Numbered from the stretch's first letter, positions 9,775-20,873 are shown. The stretch: 64,000 nt of DNA from Ryuthela nishihirai (GCA_038380435.1 JAWZYU010000028.1:40545095-40609094); one strand, 5' to 3'. The notes: generated from the letters alone by a model not told the origin. Program-made: numbers and translations.

Positions 9775-10140
9775 GGTTGGGTTGTTTCACTCCTGAACGG
9801 CACTTTTTTTTAAACATAATGGGCTAAGTAGCCAGGTCACAAGGCCCTAGAGAAGGTTGGGGATTGGAACAGTTGTTGGGAGACAGATGGTAGTTTCACG
9901 TCAAGGTCATCCAGTCATTTCTTAAAGTGCACAGGGTATAGCTCTCCAGCACAGGGAGCCACGGATTAACGTCCCATCCGACGGACGGTGGTCTTTCCAA
10001 GCCCTTCGGTGTCCCCTACTGACCGAGAGCAAGGCGGGAAATTTTGCGGCGATAAATCTCAACGATGGCCCAGCTGAGACTCGAAGCTGGGAACTACAGA
10101 TTACGAGCCTGGCGCGCTACCGACTGAGCCATCCCCATCC
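9775..10140 (-). mobile_element. SINE-A, old full-length copy
   Basis: Reverse copy with diverged tail (GGTTGGGTTGTTTCACTCC) and head. Internal small deletions around 9850-9870. Confidence 0.87.
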
Positions 10141-10287
10141 CTATATATTTATTTTTAGAATGGTTCATTATTTCATAAATTATAAAATGTCAAGTGAACT
10201 TAATCTGAAATAAAAGATTCCTCCACTCTTTATAGTGAGCTCTTTATTTACTGCTCCAAATAATTATAAATTACAAAATCATTATGC

Positions 10288-10685
10288 TTGGGTTGTTGGG
10301 TTGTTTTACCTCTGAGCGGCACTTTTTTGCACACCATGGGCTAAATGGCCAGGTCACATAGATCCCGAAGGCTCAGAAGAAGGTTGGGGGAGGGGACCCA
10401 CTGGGACAGCTGTTGGGAGACAGATGGTAGCCTCCCGTCAAGGCCATCCAGTGTCTTCTTTAACGTGCACAGGGTATGTCTCTCCCGCACACGGTGGCAC
10501 GGCTTAACGTCCCATCCGACGGACGGCGTCCTTTCCAAGCCCATCGGTGTCCCCTACTGACCGTGGGCAGGGCGGGGAATTTTGCGGAGATAAATCTCAA
10601 CGCTGACCCAGCTGGGACTCGAACCTGGGAACTACAGATTACGAGCCTGACGCGCTACCGACTGAGCCATCCCCGCCCCCAAAGG
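10288..10685 (-). mobile_element. SINE-A, full length
   Basis: Reverse copy with complete head. CATTATGC at 10280-10287 and 10686-10693 forms at least an 8-bp TSD. Confidence 0.92.
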
Positions 10686-10784
10686 CATTATGCATCAGAG
10701 CTGTAATAAACTTTCTTGTGAACAAATGCGCGAAAAGGGCTAGGCCACAAGACTTGTAACGATTTGGATTTGATCAAGGGAAAA

Positions 10785-10983
10785 GGTTGGGTTGTTTTAT
10801 CTCTAAAACTTCTTTGGCACACAATGGGCTAAATGGTCAGGTCACAAAGACCCACTAGACAGCTGTTAGGAGACAGATGGTAGCCATCCGGCGTGTTCAT
10901 TAACGTGTAAAGGGTATTGATATCCCGCACACATGGCCACGGCTTAACGGTCCATCCGGAGGACGGCGGCCTTTCCAAGACCT
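10785..10983 (-). mobile_element. SINE-A, partial, abutted by a second copy
   Basis: Tail and 3' body only, ending at CCTTTCCAAGACCTT where the next reverse SINE-A starts. A head-proximal scrap (GGCCCAGGTGGGACTC, 11374-11390) beyond that copy may be the rest of this element, which would make it a host with a deletion. Confidence 0.75.
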
Positions 10984-11373
10984 TGGGTTGGGTTGTTTTA
11001 CGTCTGAGCGGCACTTTTGTTGCACACAATAGGCTAAATGGCCAGGTCATAAGGACCCCGAAGGTTCAGGGTAGGTTGGTGGGAGGGGACCCACTGGAAC
11101 AGCTGTTGGGAGACAGATGGTAACCCCCCGTCAAGGCCATCCAGCGTGTTCTTTAACGTGCACAGGATATGGCTCTCCCGCACAACGGGGCCACGGCTAA
11201 ACGTCCCATCCGACGGACGGCGGTCTTTCCAAGCCCATCGGTGGCCCATACTGACCGTGGGCAGGGCGGAGAATTTTGTGGAGATAAATCTCAAAGCTGA
11301 CCCAGCTGGGACTCGAACCTGGGAACTACAGATTACGAGCCTGGCGTGCTACCAACTGAGCCACCCCCGCCCC
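10984..11373 (-). mobile_element. SINE-A, full length
   Basis: Complete reverse copy from GGGTTGGGTTGTTTTACG to the head GAGCCACCCCCGCCCC. Probably nested in the preceding partial copy. Confidence 0.88.
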
Positions 11374-11403
11374 GGCCCAGGTGGGACTCAGGTGGCCCAG
11401 GTG

Positions 11404-11873
11404 GATCTGGCAACCTTCGTGTCACGTGACACGAAGGTTGCCAGATCACTAATTTCTAAAAAAAATCGTTGCCAGATATTTTTTCTGAATTCTCTAATCA
11501 ACCATAGTGTTCCGATACTTTTTTGAGCGACTGTAGGTGGTCATATTATTTTGATACTAGATCGTGTGGGCTCACTCACGGAAATATTGAGCGTGTGCAG
11601 TTACCGTTCACAGCAAACTGGAGCGTGTGCAGGAACAGCACACGTTCCAGTTTGCTGTGAACGGTAACTGGAGCGTGTACAGTTGCTGCACACGCTGCAG
11701 TATTTTTCCTGAATTCTGATATCCAGATTCCTAATCCAGATATTTTTCCTGAATTCTGTAATCACGTGACACAAAGGTTGTCAGATCACTAATTTCTAAA
11801 AAAATCGTTGCCAGATATTTTTTCTGAATTCTGTAATCAACCGTAGTGTTCGGATACTTTTTTGAGTGACTGT
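11404..11873 (-). mobile_element. PAL-302 foldback element, locus A
   Basis: Reverse orientation. It opens with a perfect 44-bp spacer-free palindrome (11404-11447, centre CACGTG), then one terminal arm ending GACTGTA at 11535, then an internal unit rich in nested hairpins, then another terminal arm ending TGACTGTA at 11873. The outer left arm is missing, so this copy is truncated beside a SINE-A. The two GACTGTA ends are 338 bp apart, 36 more than in other loci, with extra sequence near 11715-11745. No transposase inside. Confidence 0.8.
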
Positions 11874-11887
11874 ACCACTGATATACC

Positions 11888-12160
11888 TGGATTTGTTCCC
11901 TTTACGCCACGGCGAAGCACGCTAACCATTCCTTCCTCTCTTAATAATCACATACGCCAAATTTCAATCAAAACACGAAATGAATTGTTTAAACTGGTTG
12001 CATGATGGGTTAGTGTTACTTGCAGTAAACCGGTCAGAACGAGTCCATTGGCCACCCCCCCTCCCTCTCTAAAGCGGATGTTTGCTTCTCTTTCTATCGC
12101 TTTCGTAAATCCTCACGAAAGATAACATCTTCAAATGCCTCTCGAAGAAGCAGAAGAAGG
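11888..12160. other. Unassigned spacer
   Basis: Sits between two PAL-302 loci in opposite orientation. No gene or repeat recognised. Confidence 0.55.
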
Positions 12161-12989
12161 TACAGTCGCTCAAAAAAGTATCCGAACACTATAGTTGATT
12201 ACAGAATTCAGAAAAAATATCTGGCAACGATTTTTTTTTAGAAATTAGTGATCTGGTAACCTTCGTGTCACGTGATTACAGAATTCTGGAAAAATATCTG
12301 GAGCGTGTACAACAACTGTACACGCTTCAGTTACCGTTCACAGTAAACTGGAGCGTGTGCAGTTACTGCACATGCTCCAATTTGCTGTGAACGGTAACTG
12401 CACACGCTCAATATTTCCGTGAGTGAGCTCACACGATCTAGTATCAAAATAATATGACCACCTACAGTCGTTCAAAGAAGTATCCGAACACTACGGTTGA
12501 TTACAGAATTCAGAAAAAAATATCTGGCAACGATTTTTTTTCAGAAATTAGTGATCTGGCAACCTTCGTGTTACGTGATTACAGATTTCAGGAAAAATAT
12601 CTGGAGCGTGTACAGCAACTGTACACGCTCCAGTTACCGTTCACAGCAAACTGGAGCGTGTGCAGTTACTGACACGCTCCAGTTTGCTGTGAACGGTAAC
12701 TGCACACGCTCAATATTTCCGTGAGTGAGCCCACACGATCTAGTATCAAAATAATATGACCACCTACAGTCGCTCAAAGAAGTATCCGAACACTACGGTT
12801 GATTACAGAATTCAGGAAAACAATGTCTGGCAACGATTTTTTTTTAGAAATTAGTGATCTAGCAACCTTCGTGTCACGTGACACACGAAGGTTGCCAGAT
12901 CACTGATTTCTAAAAAAAATCGTTGCCAGATATTTTTTTCTGAATTCTGTAATCAACCGTAGTGTTCGGATATTTTTTGAACGACTGTA
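12161..12989 (+). mobile_element. PAL-302 foldback element, locus B, two internal units
   Basis: TACAGTCGCTC-type ends start at 12161, 12463 and 12765, exactly 302 bp apart twice, followed by a 225-bp palindromic terminus ending GACTGTA at 12989. Each 302-bp unit holds a terminal arm, a hairpin with 15-bp arms and 3-nt loop (for example 12601-12633), a longer hairpin with ~33-bp arms, and a unique spacer ending in ATATGACCACC. Terminal sequence CAGTCGCTCAAAAAAGTATC and TA flanks suggest a Tc1/mariner-type non-autonomous element. The longest ORFs (72 and 75 codons) are by-products. Confidence 0.85.
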
Positions 12990-13216
12990 TGCATCAATTG
13001 TTATTTGTTAATTATGCTATATAAATGTATATTGTACTGACTGGCGGAATAAAATAAAGATTATTATTTTTTATTAAATCCAGTCTCTTGCTCCCACCCC
13101 ATTTTTTTTTTTTGCTTTTCTTCTAGATACGGGCATGATTTAGCCCTTTGTGTACGAAACAATGACGCTCAGAGGCAAAAAAAAATTAATCTTTCTCCAA
13201 ATGTTCCTATCTTACT
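12990..13216. other. Unassigned spacer
   Basis: AT-rich. The motif TTCTAGATACGGGCATG near 13122 recurs near 51530, which suggests another low-copy dispersed repeat. Confidence 0.4.
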
Positions 13217-13230
13217 TCTGGTGGTTAGTT

Positions 13231-13524
13231 GGGTTGGGTTGTTTTACCTCTGAGCGTCACTTTTTTGCACACCATGGGCTAAATGGCCAGGCCACAAGGA
13301 CCCCGAAGGCTCAGAGAAGGTTGGGGGAGGGATCCACTGGAATAGATGTTGGGAGACAGATGGTAGCATCCAGTCAAGGTCATCCAGCGTGTTCTTTAAC
13401 GTGCACAGGGTATGGCTCTCCCGCACACGGGGCCACGGCTTAACGTCCCATCCGACAGACGGCGGCCTTTCCAAGCCCATCGGTGTCCCCTACTGACCGT
13501 GGACAGGGCGGGGAATTTTGCGGA
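13231..13524 (-). mobile_element. SINE-A, 5'-truncated at insertion
   Basis: Tail and body are present but the tRNA-like head is absent. The copy stops at GGGGAATTTTGCGGA. Perfect 14-bp TSD TCTGGTGGTTAGTT at 13217-13230 and 13525-13538 shows the truncation happened during insertion, not later. Confidence 0.93.
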
Positions 13525-13538
13525 TCTGGTGGTTAGTT

Positions 13539-14516
13539 TCTAGTTTCTACTCATAAAAGTTCAGCTTAATCTAAAATTCCGCTTGGCATCCTGAATTAAC
13601 CCATCTGGTTGAGAATTCAATTTCCAGGAACCATGTGCCCATCTTTTAAACGGACATTGCAACGACATCTCTTCTCTTTAAATTCTACAAGTGAAACATA
13701 ATCGAAATCCTCAAACGTCTTTGACGCATCATCTAGGCTTTCACGACGCATTGTTTTAATATGAGGCATCGGTGCTTCAAGTGAACGACTGCGGCACAGA
13801 AAACAGCATCCACTTCCTAGACTGGTGATAAGAGTCTTGCCAGTGTACAGTCACACACATCCACGAGAGAGAAGGAGCCACGGATTTCTGCTCTCTAAGT
13901 GATGGCCATTAAACATCACGCGCGCGCTCTCCTCACTCACGAGAAGTCACCTACGTCACAATCACGACTGATGGGAGTCGTCAGCTCCTGCGCCGAGTTT
14001 GCTAAACGTTATTACACTCATCACGCGTCCAAACGGACAAATGCGGCAACGTTATTGGGGAACTGGGTGAGCCGTTCTCGACAGCCAATTGCTCGGCACA
14101 CGATTACGCACCATCACGGGGACTCCATTAAACCAGGGTGCTCCACGACCACTGCGTCATCTCCCACAGCGCGGGTCACAGGGGTCAAGACAGAAAACTT
14201 CCACTTCTCTTTTACCCCCTTTCCTCCCCCTTTCTCTCTCTCCATTTGTCGCTTCTCGAGCGAGTGCACGAGACATCTGGATGCGTAAATGTTTCCTCTC
14301 AATGGGGCCGAACGGGCATCCGTTGCAAACGAAGAAACCGGTTCGTTCCGTTGATTCTGCGGAGGTATTTGTATGAGAGCTGGAATGATGGAGAGGGATG
14401 CTGGGAATATGATCCCATACAAATATCTAGGATGCTTCTAAGAAAAATAAATCGCTAAATCCAGGAAGAAGAGGCATGTACGCCTTTTGTGCATTCTGAA
14501 AAATATCAAAAGATTT
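13539..14516. other. Unassigned, relatively GC-rich unique sequence
   Basis: Almost 1 kb without repeats. Four overlapping ORFs of 95-129 codons on both strands cover 13899-14458. None shows a recognisable domain, and overlapping frames argue against any single one. It could hold part of a host exon or regulatory DNA. Confidence 0.35.
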
Positions 14517-14549
14517 GGGTTGTTTTACCTCTGAGCGGCACTTTTTTTG
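14517..14549 (-). mobile_element. SINE-A, host copy (part 1)
   Basis: Tail segment (GGGTTGTTTTACCTCTGAGC and following) interrupted by a plus-strand SINE-A at the TSD CACACAGTGGGC. Confidence 0.88.
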
Positions 14550-14561
14550 CACACAGTGGGC

Positions 14562-14953
14562 AGGGGCGGGGGTGGCTCAGTCGGTAGCGCGCCAGGCTCG
14601 TAATCTATAGTTCCCAGGTTCGAGTCCCAGCTGGGTCAGCGTTAAGATTTATCTCCGCAGAATTCCCCGCCCTGCCCACGGTCAGTAGGGGACACCGATG
14701 GGCTTGGAAAGGCCGCCGTCCGTCTGATGGAACGTTAAGCCATGGCCCCGTGTGCGGGAGAGCCATACCCTATGCACGTTAAAGAACACGCTGGATGGCC
14801 TTGACGGAAGGCTACCACCTGTCTCCCAACAGCTGTTTCAGTGGATCCCCTCCCCCAACCTTCTCTGAGCCTTCGGGGTTCATGTGACCCGGCCATTTAG
14901 CCCATTGTGTGCAAAAAAGTGCCGCTCAGAGGTAAAACAACCCAACCCAACAA
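14562..14953 (+). mobile_element. SINE-A, full length, nested in SINE-A
   Basis: Complete copy with perfect 12-bp TSD CACACAGTGGGC at 14550-14561 and 14954-14965, which is body sequence of the older reverse SINE-A. Confidence 0.95.
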
Positions 14954-14965
14954 CACACAGTGGGC

Positions 14966-15300
14966 CAAATGGCAAGGTCACAAGGACACCGAGGGCTCAG
15001 AGAAGTTTGGGGTGGAGACCCACTGGACAGCTGTTGGGAGACAAATGAGTAGTTTCTCGTCAAGACCATCCAGTGTGTTCTTTAACGTGTACATGGTATG
15101 GCTCTCCCGCACAATGCGCCACGGCTTAACGTCCCATCCGACGGATGGGGGCCTTTCCAAGTCCATCCACATCCCCTACTGACCATGGGCAGTGCGGGGA
15201 GTTTTGCGGAGATAAATCTCAACGTTGACCCAACTAGGACTCGAACATGGGAACTATAGATTACGAGCCTGGCACCCTGCCGACTGAGCCATCCCATTCC
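14966..15300 (-). mobile_element. SINE-A, host copy (part 2)
   Basis: Resumes the split reverse copy through the body to the head GCCGACTGAGCCATCCC. Confidence 0.88.
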
Positions 15301-15478
15301 AGGAGAAAGGGGACTCACTGAACAATTGTTAGGTGACAAAAGGAAGACTCCAGTCAAGGCCATCCAGCGTGTTCTTTAACGTGCTCAAATTATGACTCTG
15401 CTGCACACGGAATCACGGTTTTTCATCCCATTCGGACGAATGGCGACCTTTCCAAGCTCAAGGGTGTCCCCTTATGAC
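15301..15478 (-). mobile_element. SINE-A, old internal fragment
   Basis: Body only (ACTCACTGAACAATTGTTAG to GTGTCCCCTTATGACAG), with many substitutions. No tail and no head. Confidence 0.7.
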
Positions 15479-15766
15479 AGAGTTGGGATTAGCAGATAAT
15501 ACAAAAAGAAATGATTTGCGTATTTTTTTTGTCTCTTTTCCTGCATGTACTCCCCACCCAACCCCCCAAAAAAGTGCTAGAGCCACTAAATTTCCCAGGG
15601 GAAGATTATGAGCTACGTGCGGACCTGCTAGGATCAACCGAAAACAGCGTAGAAGGGGTTGAATCTTTGAAATTTCCATATACTTAATATTTCACGGTTA
15701 AAAACCGGTTTATTCCATACAATTAACATTAGCGGATATCAAAAATAATTGTTTCCATCAACAATT

Positions 15767-16151
15767 GGGGCGGGGGTGGCTCAGTCGGTAGCGTGCCAGG
15801 CTCGTAATCTGTAGTTCCCAGGTTCGAGTCCCAGCTGGGTCAGCGTTGAGATTTATCTCCGCAAAATTCCCCGCCCTGCTCACGATCAGTAGGAGACACC
15901 CATGGGCTTGGAAAGACCGCCGTCCGTCGGATGGGACGTTAAGCCGTGGCCCCATATGCGGGAGAGCCATACCCTGTGCACGTTAAAGAACACGCTGGAT
16001 GGCCTTGACGGGAGGCTACCATCTGTCTCCTAACAGCTGTTCCAGTGGGTCCCCTTCCCCAACCTTCTCTGAGCCTTAGGGGTCCATGTGACCTGGCCAT
16101 TTAGCCCGTGGTGTGCAAAAAAGTGCCGCTCAGAGGTAAAACAACCCAACC
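15767..16151 (+). mobile_element. SINE-A, full length
   Basis: Complete copy. TSD CATCAACAATT (15756-15766) and CATCAATAATT (16152-16162), one mismatch. Confidence 0.93.
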
Positions 16152-16297
16152 CATCAATAATTTCAAATTCACGTAATAAAGCCATAATTTCAGAAATGGA
16201 TACAACGACTCTTGTGGAAACTAAGGCTTTCGAAAATAAGAGCAACATCGGGTAGATCTGTTAATTGACTATACTGTATAATAATTAACAGAGAAAA

Positions 16298-16556
16298 ACA
16301 CTGATCGGTTTGGAAAGGCTGCCGTCCGTCGGATGGGACGTTAAGCTGTGGCCTCATGTGCGAGAGAGCCATACCCTGTGCACGTAAAAGAACACACTAG
16401 AATGCCTTGATGGGAGGCGGTCCATCTGTCTCCCAACAGCTGTTCCAGTGGGTCCCCTCCCCCGACCTTCTCTGAGCCTTCGGGGTCCTTGTGACCTGGC
16501 CATTTAGCAAATGGTGTACAAAAAAAGTACCGCTCAGAGGTAAAACAACCCAACTC
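16298..16556 (+). mobile_element. SINE-A, 5'-truncated
   Basis: Begins in mid-body (ACTGATCGGTTTGG) and runs to a normal tail. Head absent. No clear TSD. Confidence 0.82.
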
Positions 16557-16557
16557 A

Positions 16558-17558
16558 CCCAACAGAGAGAAATTTCCCTCTTTTGCAGATATTTCCCTTC
16601 ATTTTCCCCATTTCCCAAAGAGCATTGAAATCCCTTATCACCGATTTCAATACACAATAAGGACAAAGAGTTTGTAGCAAAGCATACGTTGCGGTAGAAA
16701 GTGTATCTATCAAGTCCCTAACTCGTATTGTTTTCAGCAAATTAGTTGCGAAAATTACGAAACCTAAACAAGAGTCCAAATCATCTTATCACAATCGAAA
16801 AGAATACGAAACTTCGGCTAGTAAATACAGACTCTTCCACGAATCACAAAGGAGTCTTTTGGTGTACCATTCACCAAGTCAAAATATAATCGAGGAGAAC
16901 TTCCACATAATCACAGTCATCCCGAGAAGATATTAGATTTAGAAAGGAAAAAAAAACATCTTCGGCTTTGTTGTTCCAACACTTAATCACCTCTTAAAAA
17001 GCACGTAAGTTGAAACGAAAAACAATTTGAAAACTATCTCGTTCAAGTGAATAGTCCATTATAGAAAGAAGTTTCTTGTTAACGACTCCGTAGCCTTTCG
17101 GTCGGTCAACCCTACTCTGAATTCAGTAGCTTAGAGAACAAGGATCACCCACTCGCACTGGTGACACCGAAATGAGCCTCCAAGATGATTCCCGTGTCGG
17201 CGAGTCTCTCCATTGTGCAAAGCGAGACACCGTTCCTCCTCCACGGGGTTCGACACCATTCCGCAATTAGATGAGTAGGGCCGAAGGAGGGATTCTCTTT
17301 GACTCCAGCACAACGCCTCTTCTTTCGTCGCTGCCTCTCATCATCCCCGAGGAGGAGGAGGAAGGCGGTGCTCAGAAAAAGAGGAACGAAGATGGGTGGC
17401 ATTTTTTTTTTCTACTCTCTTTTGTTCGCGTTGACAGAAGAGGTTTTGTTGTCGTTTTTTTTCTTCCCGTTTACTTTTAACAGACGGCGTGTGTGCTCTG
17501 CTTTTAACAGATGATCAAGAGTGTATTCGTTGTGAGCAACCCAAATATCAACCCACAC
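16558..17558. other. Unassigned unique sequence
   Basis: About 1 kb without repeats. Overlapping ORFs of 60-85 codons on both strands at 17131-17514 show no recognisable domain. A CT-rich and T-rich stretch lies at 17390-17480. Confidence 0.4.
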
Positions 17559-17560
17559 AG

Positions 17561-17754
17561 AGGCGGAAGTTGCTCAATCGTAGACCGCCAGGCAGGTGCC
17601 AGGTTCTGCAGGTTCTAGATTCGAGTCCCGACTGCGCCAGTGTTGAGATTTATCTCCGCAAAACTCCCTGCCCTCGGTCAGTAGAGGACACCGATGGGGT
17701 TGTAAAAGGCGCCGTCCGACGGTTGGGACGTTAAGCCGTGGTCTGGTGAACAGG
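17561..17754 (+). mobile_element. SINE-A, old host copy (part 1)
   Basis: Diverged head (AGGCGGAAGTTGCTCAATCG, B box ATTCGAGTCC) and 5' body up to the TSD CTGGTGAACAGG at 17743-17754. Resumes at 18228. Confidence 0.82.
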
Positions 17755-18227
17755 TTGGGTTGTTTTACCTCTGAGCGGCACTTTTTTGCACACCATGGGC
17801 TAAATGGCCAGGTTACATGGACCCCAAAGGCTCAGAGAAGGTTGGGGGGGGACCCACTGGAACAGCTGTTGGAAGACAGATGGTAGCCTCCCGTCAAAGC
17901 CATCCAGCCTGTTGTTTAACATGCACAGGGTATGGCTCTCTCGCACACGGGGCCACGGCTTAACGTCCCATCCGACGGACGGCGGCCTTTCCAAGCCCAT
18001 CGGTGTCCCCTACTGACCGTGGGCAGGGCGGGGAATTTTGCGGAGATAAATCTCAACGCTGACCCAGCTGGGACTCGAACCTGGGAATTACAGATTACGA
18101 GCCTGGCGCGCTACCGACTGAGCCACCCCGCCCGATCTGACAGGGGCTCTGACACGGCTTAACGTCCCATCCGACGGACGGCGGCCTTTCCAAGCCCATC
18201 GGTGTCCCCTACTGACCATGGGCAGGG
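17755..18227 (-). mobile_element. SINE-A with 5' extension, nested in SINE-A
   Basis: A complete reverse SINE-A (17755-18133) followed, on the 5' side of the element, by GATCTGACAGGGGCT and a second scrap of SINE-A body (18150-18227). The whole lies between 12-bp TSDs CTGGTGAACAGG (17743-17754, 18228-18239), so it may have inserted as one chimaeric unit. The same 5' extension adjoins the SINE-A at 23148. Confidence 0.8.
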
Positions 18228-18430
18228 CTGGTGAACAGGAGAGACATATCTTGTATATACCTGTTCACGTTAAAGAACATACTGTATGGAGTTGATGGTA
18301 GGTTTCCATCTGTCTCCTAACAGCTGTCCAGTGAGTCCCCTTCCCCCAACCTTCTCGGAGTCTCGGGGTCCTTGTGACGTGCCATTTTGTGGCCAACTTT
18401 TGCGCAATAAAAAAAGTGCCGCTCAGAGGA
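18228..18430 (+). mobile_element. SINE-A, old host copy (part 2)
   Basis: 3' half of the element begun at 17561, ending at GTGCCGCTCAGAGG. A small insertion sits near the 3' end (GTGGCCAACTTTTG). Confidence 0.8.
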
Positions 18431-18530
18431 TATAGTGTGGATATATTCTCTGATATATTCTCATTTTGGATGTATTCTAGATATTTTTGTTACAGGGGCA
18501 GAAGATGGATAGAAAAATTTTCGGTGGGAG

Positions 18531-18900
18531 GGATTTGTAGTTTTACCTCTGAAGAGTACACTTTTTGTACGCAATGGGCTAAATGGCCAGGTCACAAGAA
18601 CCCCCGAGGGCTGAGAGAATGTTGGGGGAAGGGACTCACTAGACAGCTGTTGGGAGACAGATGGTAGTCTCTTGTCAAGGCCATCCAGAGTGTTCTTTAA
18701 CGGCATAGGGTATGGTTCTGCAGCACACGGACCCACGGCTTAATATTCCATTCGACGGACGTTGGATTTTCAAAGCCCATCAGTGTCCCCTACGGAACGT
18801 GGGCAGGGTGGGGAGTTTCGCGAGATAAATCTCAACGCTGGCCCACCTGGGAACTGCAGATTACGAGCCTGGTGCGCTACCGAATAAGTCACTTCCACCC
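18531..18900 (-). mobile_element. SINE-A, old full-length copy
   Basis: Diverged reverse copy from TAGTTTTACCTCTGAAGAG to the head CGAATAAGTCACTTCC. Confidence 0.82.
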
Positions 18901-18921
18901 CTACTTTTTCGGTCTCCCAAT

Positions 18922-19306
18922 GGGGCGGGGGTGGCTCAGTCGGTTGCGCGCCAGGCTCGTAATCTGTAGTTCCCAGGTTCGAGTCCCAGCTGGGTCAGCG
19001 TTGAGATTTATCTCCGCAAAATTCCCCGCCCCGCCCACGGTCAGTAGGGGACACCGATGGGCTTGGAAAGGCCGCCGTCCATCGGATGGGACGTTAAGCC
19101 GTGGCCCCGTGTTCGGGAGAGCCATACGCTGTGCACGTTAAAGAACACTCTGGATGGCATTGACGGGAGGCTACCATCTGTCTCCCAACAGCTGTTCCAG
19201 TGGGTCCCCTCCCCCAACCTTCACTGAGCCTTCGGGGTCCATGTGACCTGATCATTTAACCCATTGTGTGCAAAAAAGTGCCGCTCAGAGGTAAAACAAC
19301 CCAACC
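18922..19306 (+). mobile_element. SINE-A, full length
   Basis: Complete copy with intact A and B boxes. No TSD recognised. Confidence 0.93.
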
Positions 19307-19792
19307 TGAGAATATTTGCGAACTAGACCCAACTTTATACAACTTAAAGCTGGCCTAGTTCTGCCTTTTGTTTTATACCACGTGAAGAAAAAGCATCCAA
19401 TACTCTTTTGCAAACTAAATCAAATCTTGTATGTATTAAAACAAGATCACTCGCTTTTTCTGTATACCCTTTCTCTTAGCGTGACTCAAGTTTTATGCGT
19501 TTGTTTAAATGGGACAATCAGCTTGTTTTGTGAATAGGTTTTAGTAGATGGTGCTATTGTCCGCATTACCTGCTTCTACCGGCTTAACATCGCCAGACCG
19601 GCTAGTGAGCTAATGGACGAGATTAAAACTGGATTTAGAGAAAGCGAGTTCTCATCTCACAGGAAAACAAGTTCAGAAAAGTATAGTGATCTTGTCCTAA
19701 TGCAATTTACTCTCCTTTATTTTTCAGAGTTTTAATCGCATATTTTTGTATACTGAGTTGCGAAAGAAATGTAGCAATTGAAGAATATTATT
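19307..19792. other. Unassigned spacer
   Basis: AT-rich unique sequence. A 73-codon ORF (19316-19537, plus) is unrecognised. Confidence 0.5.
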
Positions 19793-20045
19793 CAACAGAT
19801 GGTAGCCTCCCGTCAAGGCCATCCAGCGTGTTCTTTAACGTGCACAGGGTATGGCTCTCCCGCACAGGTGGGACACAACTTAATGTCCCATCCGACGGAC
19901 GGCGGCTTTTCCAAGCCCATCGGTGTCCCCTACAGACCGTGGGCAGGGCGGGGAAATTTTGCGGAGATAAATCTCAACGCTGACCCAGCTAGGATTCGAA
20001 CCTGGGAACTACGCCTGGCGCGCTACCGACTGAGCCACCCCAGCC
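19793..20045 (-). mobile_element. SINE-A, lacking its 3' end
   Basis: Reverse copy with a head at right but starting at CAACAGATGGTAGCC, so the 3' third and tail are missing. Loss of the 3' side is not expected from target-primed reverse transcription and suggests a later deletion. Confidence 0.85.
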
Positions 20046-20873
20046 TCTCCCCTCCCCGGAGAGCAAGTACTGGGAATATACCTATCATGACATTAACAAC
20101 TTTCAGTCCAATTGGACTTACAAAAAAATGTTTCTAAAAATACAATCGGGGGCCCTTTCACCAGGCCCCTACTCCGGCCTAGTTCCGCCACTAGTTTAGA
20201 GTTCAAAATACTGCATCTAAACCTGCTGCTACGTTTCAAACTCGTTAGCCTCTTAAGTTAGAAAGTTAAATCTTTACAGAAGTTAAAATACACTTTCAAC
20301 TCCGGAAGAAACAAAAAATGATACACCAAGAGCAAGCAAAAAAAAAAACGTTAATTGCTGGAGATCTTTTTTGAAGCATAAACTGTTGCTCTCTCTTTCT
20401 TCCTCCACGGGGACATGACCCTCGACACACCCTGGAATGAATCTCTCCCCGCCATCTTCTACCCGGCGAGTTCTACGTGCAGAGCACCGTTGATTGACAA
20501 GAGTTATTGCACCCTTGCTCGCTACGCTTGGAATGTGGAGCTTTGGAATATTTGATCCTCCATGTAGAAGAGAAGGAGGAGCGGAAATGGGACAGAACCA
20601 GAACAAGATTAAGACAGATTGTCCAGTCGACCGACCGTAAACTGTCGGCTCCGAGTCGTCGGGGTCAATAAGATGATGAGAAGTGAGGGGACGGACAAGG
20701 CCATTCCCCACTTCAACCACCTCTGGGTCCCTGAGGGAGGGAATGTTCCCACGAGTCACCATTCTGGGTGTCACTCTCGGAAACCAATCTGTAATAGAAC
20801 TCTCTCTTTTAAACGGTGAATGCGCACGATTCTCTCACTAAGTACTCTGCTTGGAGCTGAAACACGTCGGCGA
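20046..20873. other. Unassigned unique sequence with a 163-codon minus-strand ORF
   Basis: The longest frame (20283-20774, minus) encodes a protein with a hydrophobic C-terminal stretch (LTFFFLLALGVSFFVSS). I recognise no family and see no splice context or upstream gene. A hAT-like end (complement reads AGTGGCGGAACTAGGCC) lies near 20178-20196 without a matching partner. Confidence 0.3.

Noticed and set aside
13899..14458. Overlapping ORFs of 95-129 codons as genes
   Set aside because: They overlap each other on both strands in a GC-richer stretch and none has a recognisable domain.
20142..20197. hAT element ending in GGCCTAGTTCCGCCACTAG
   Set aside because: The only similar sequence nearby (near 19350) is in the same orientation, so it cannot be the partner inverted repeat.
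20283..20774. 163-codon minus-strand ORF as a membrane protein gene
   Set aside because: Only a short hydrophobic tail supports it. No family resemblance, no transcription or splice signal seen, so it is recorded only within an unassigned region.
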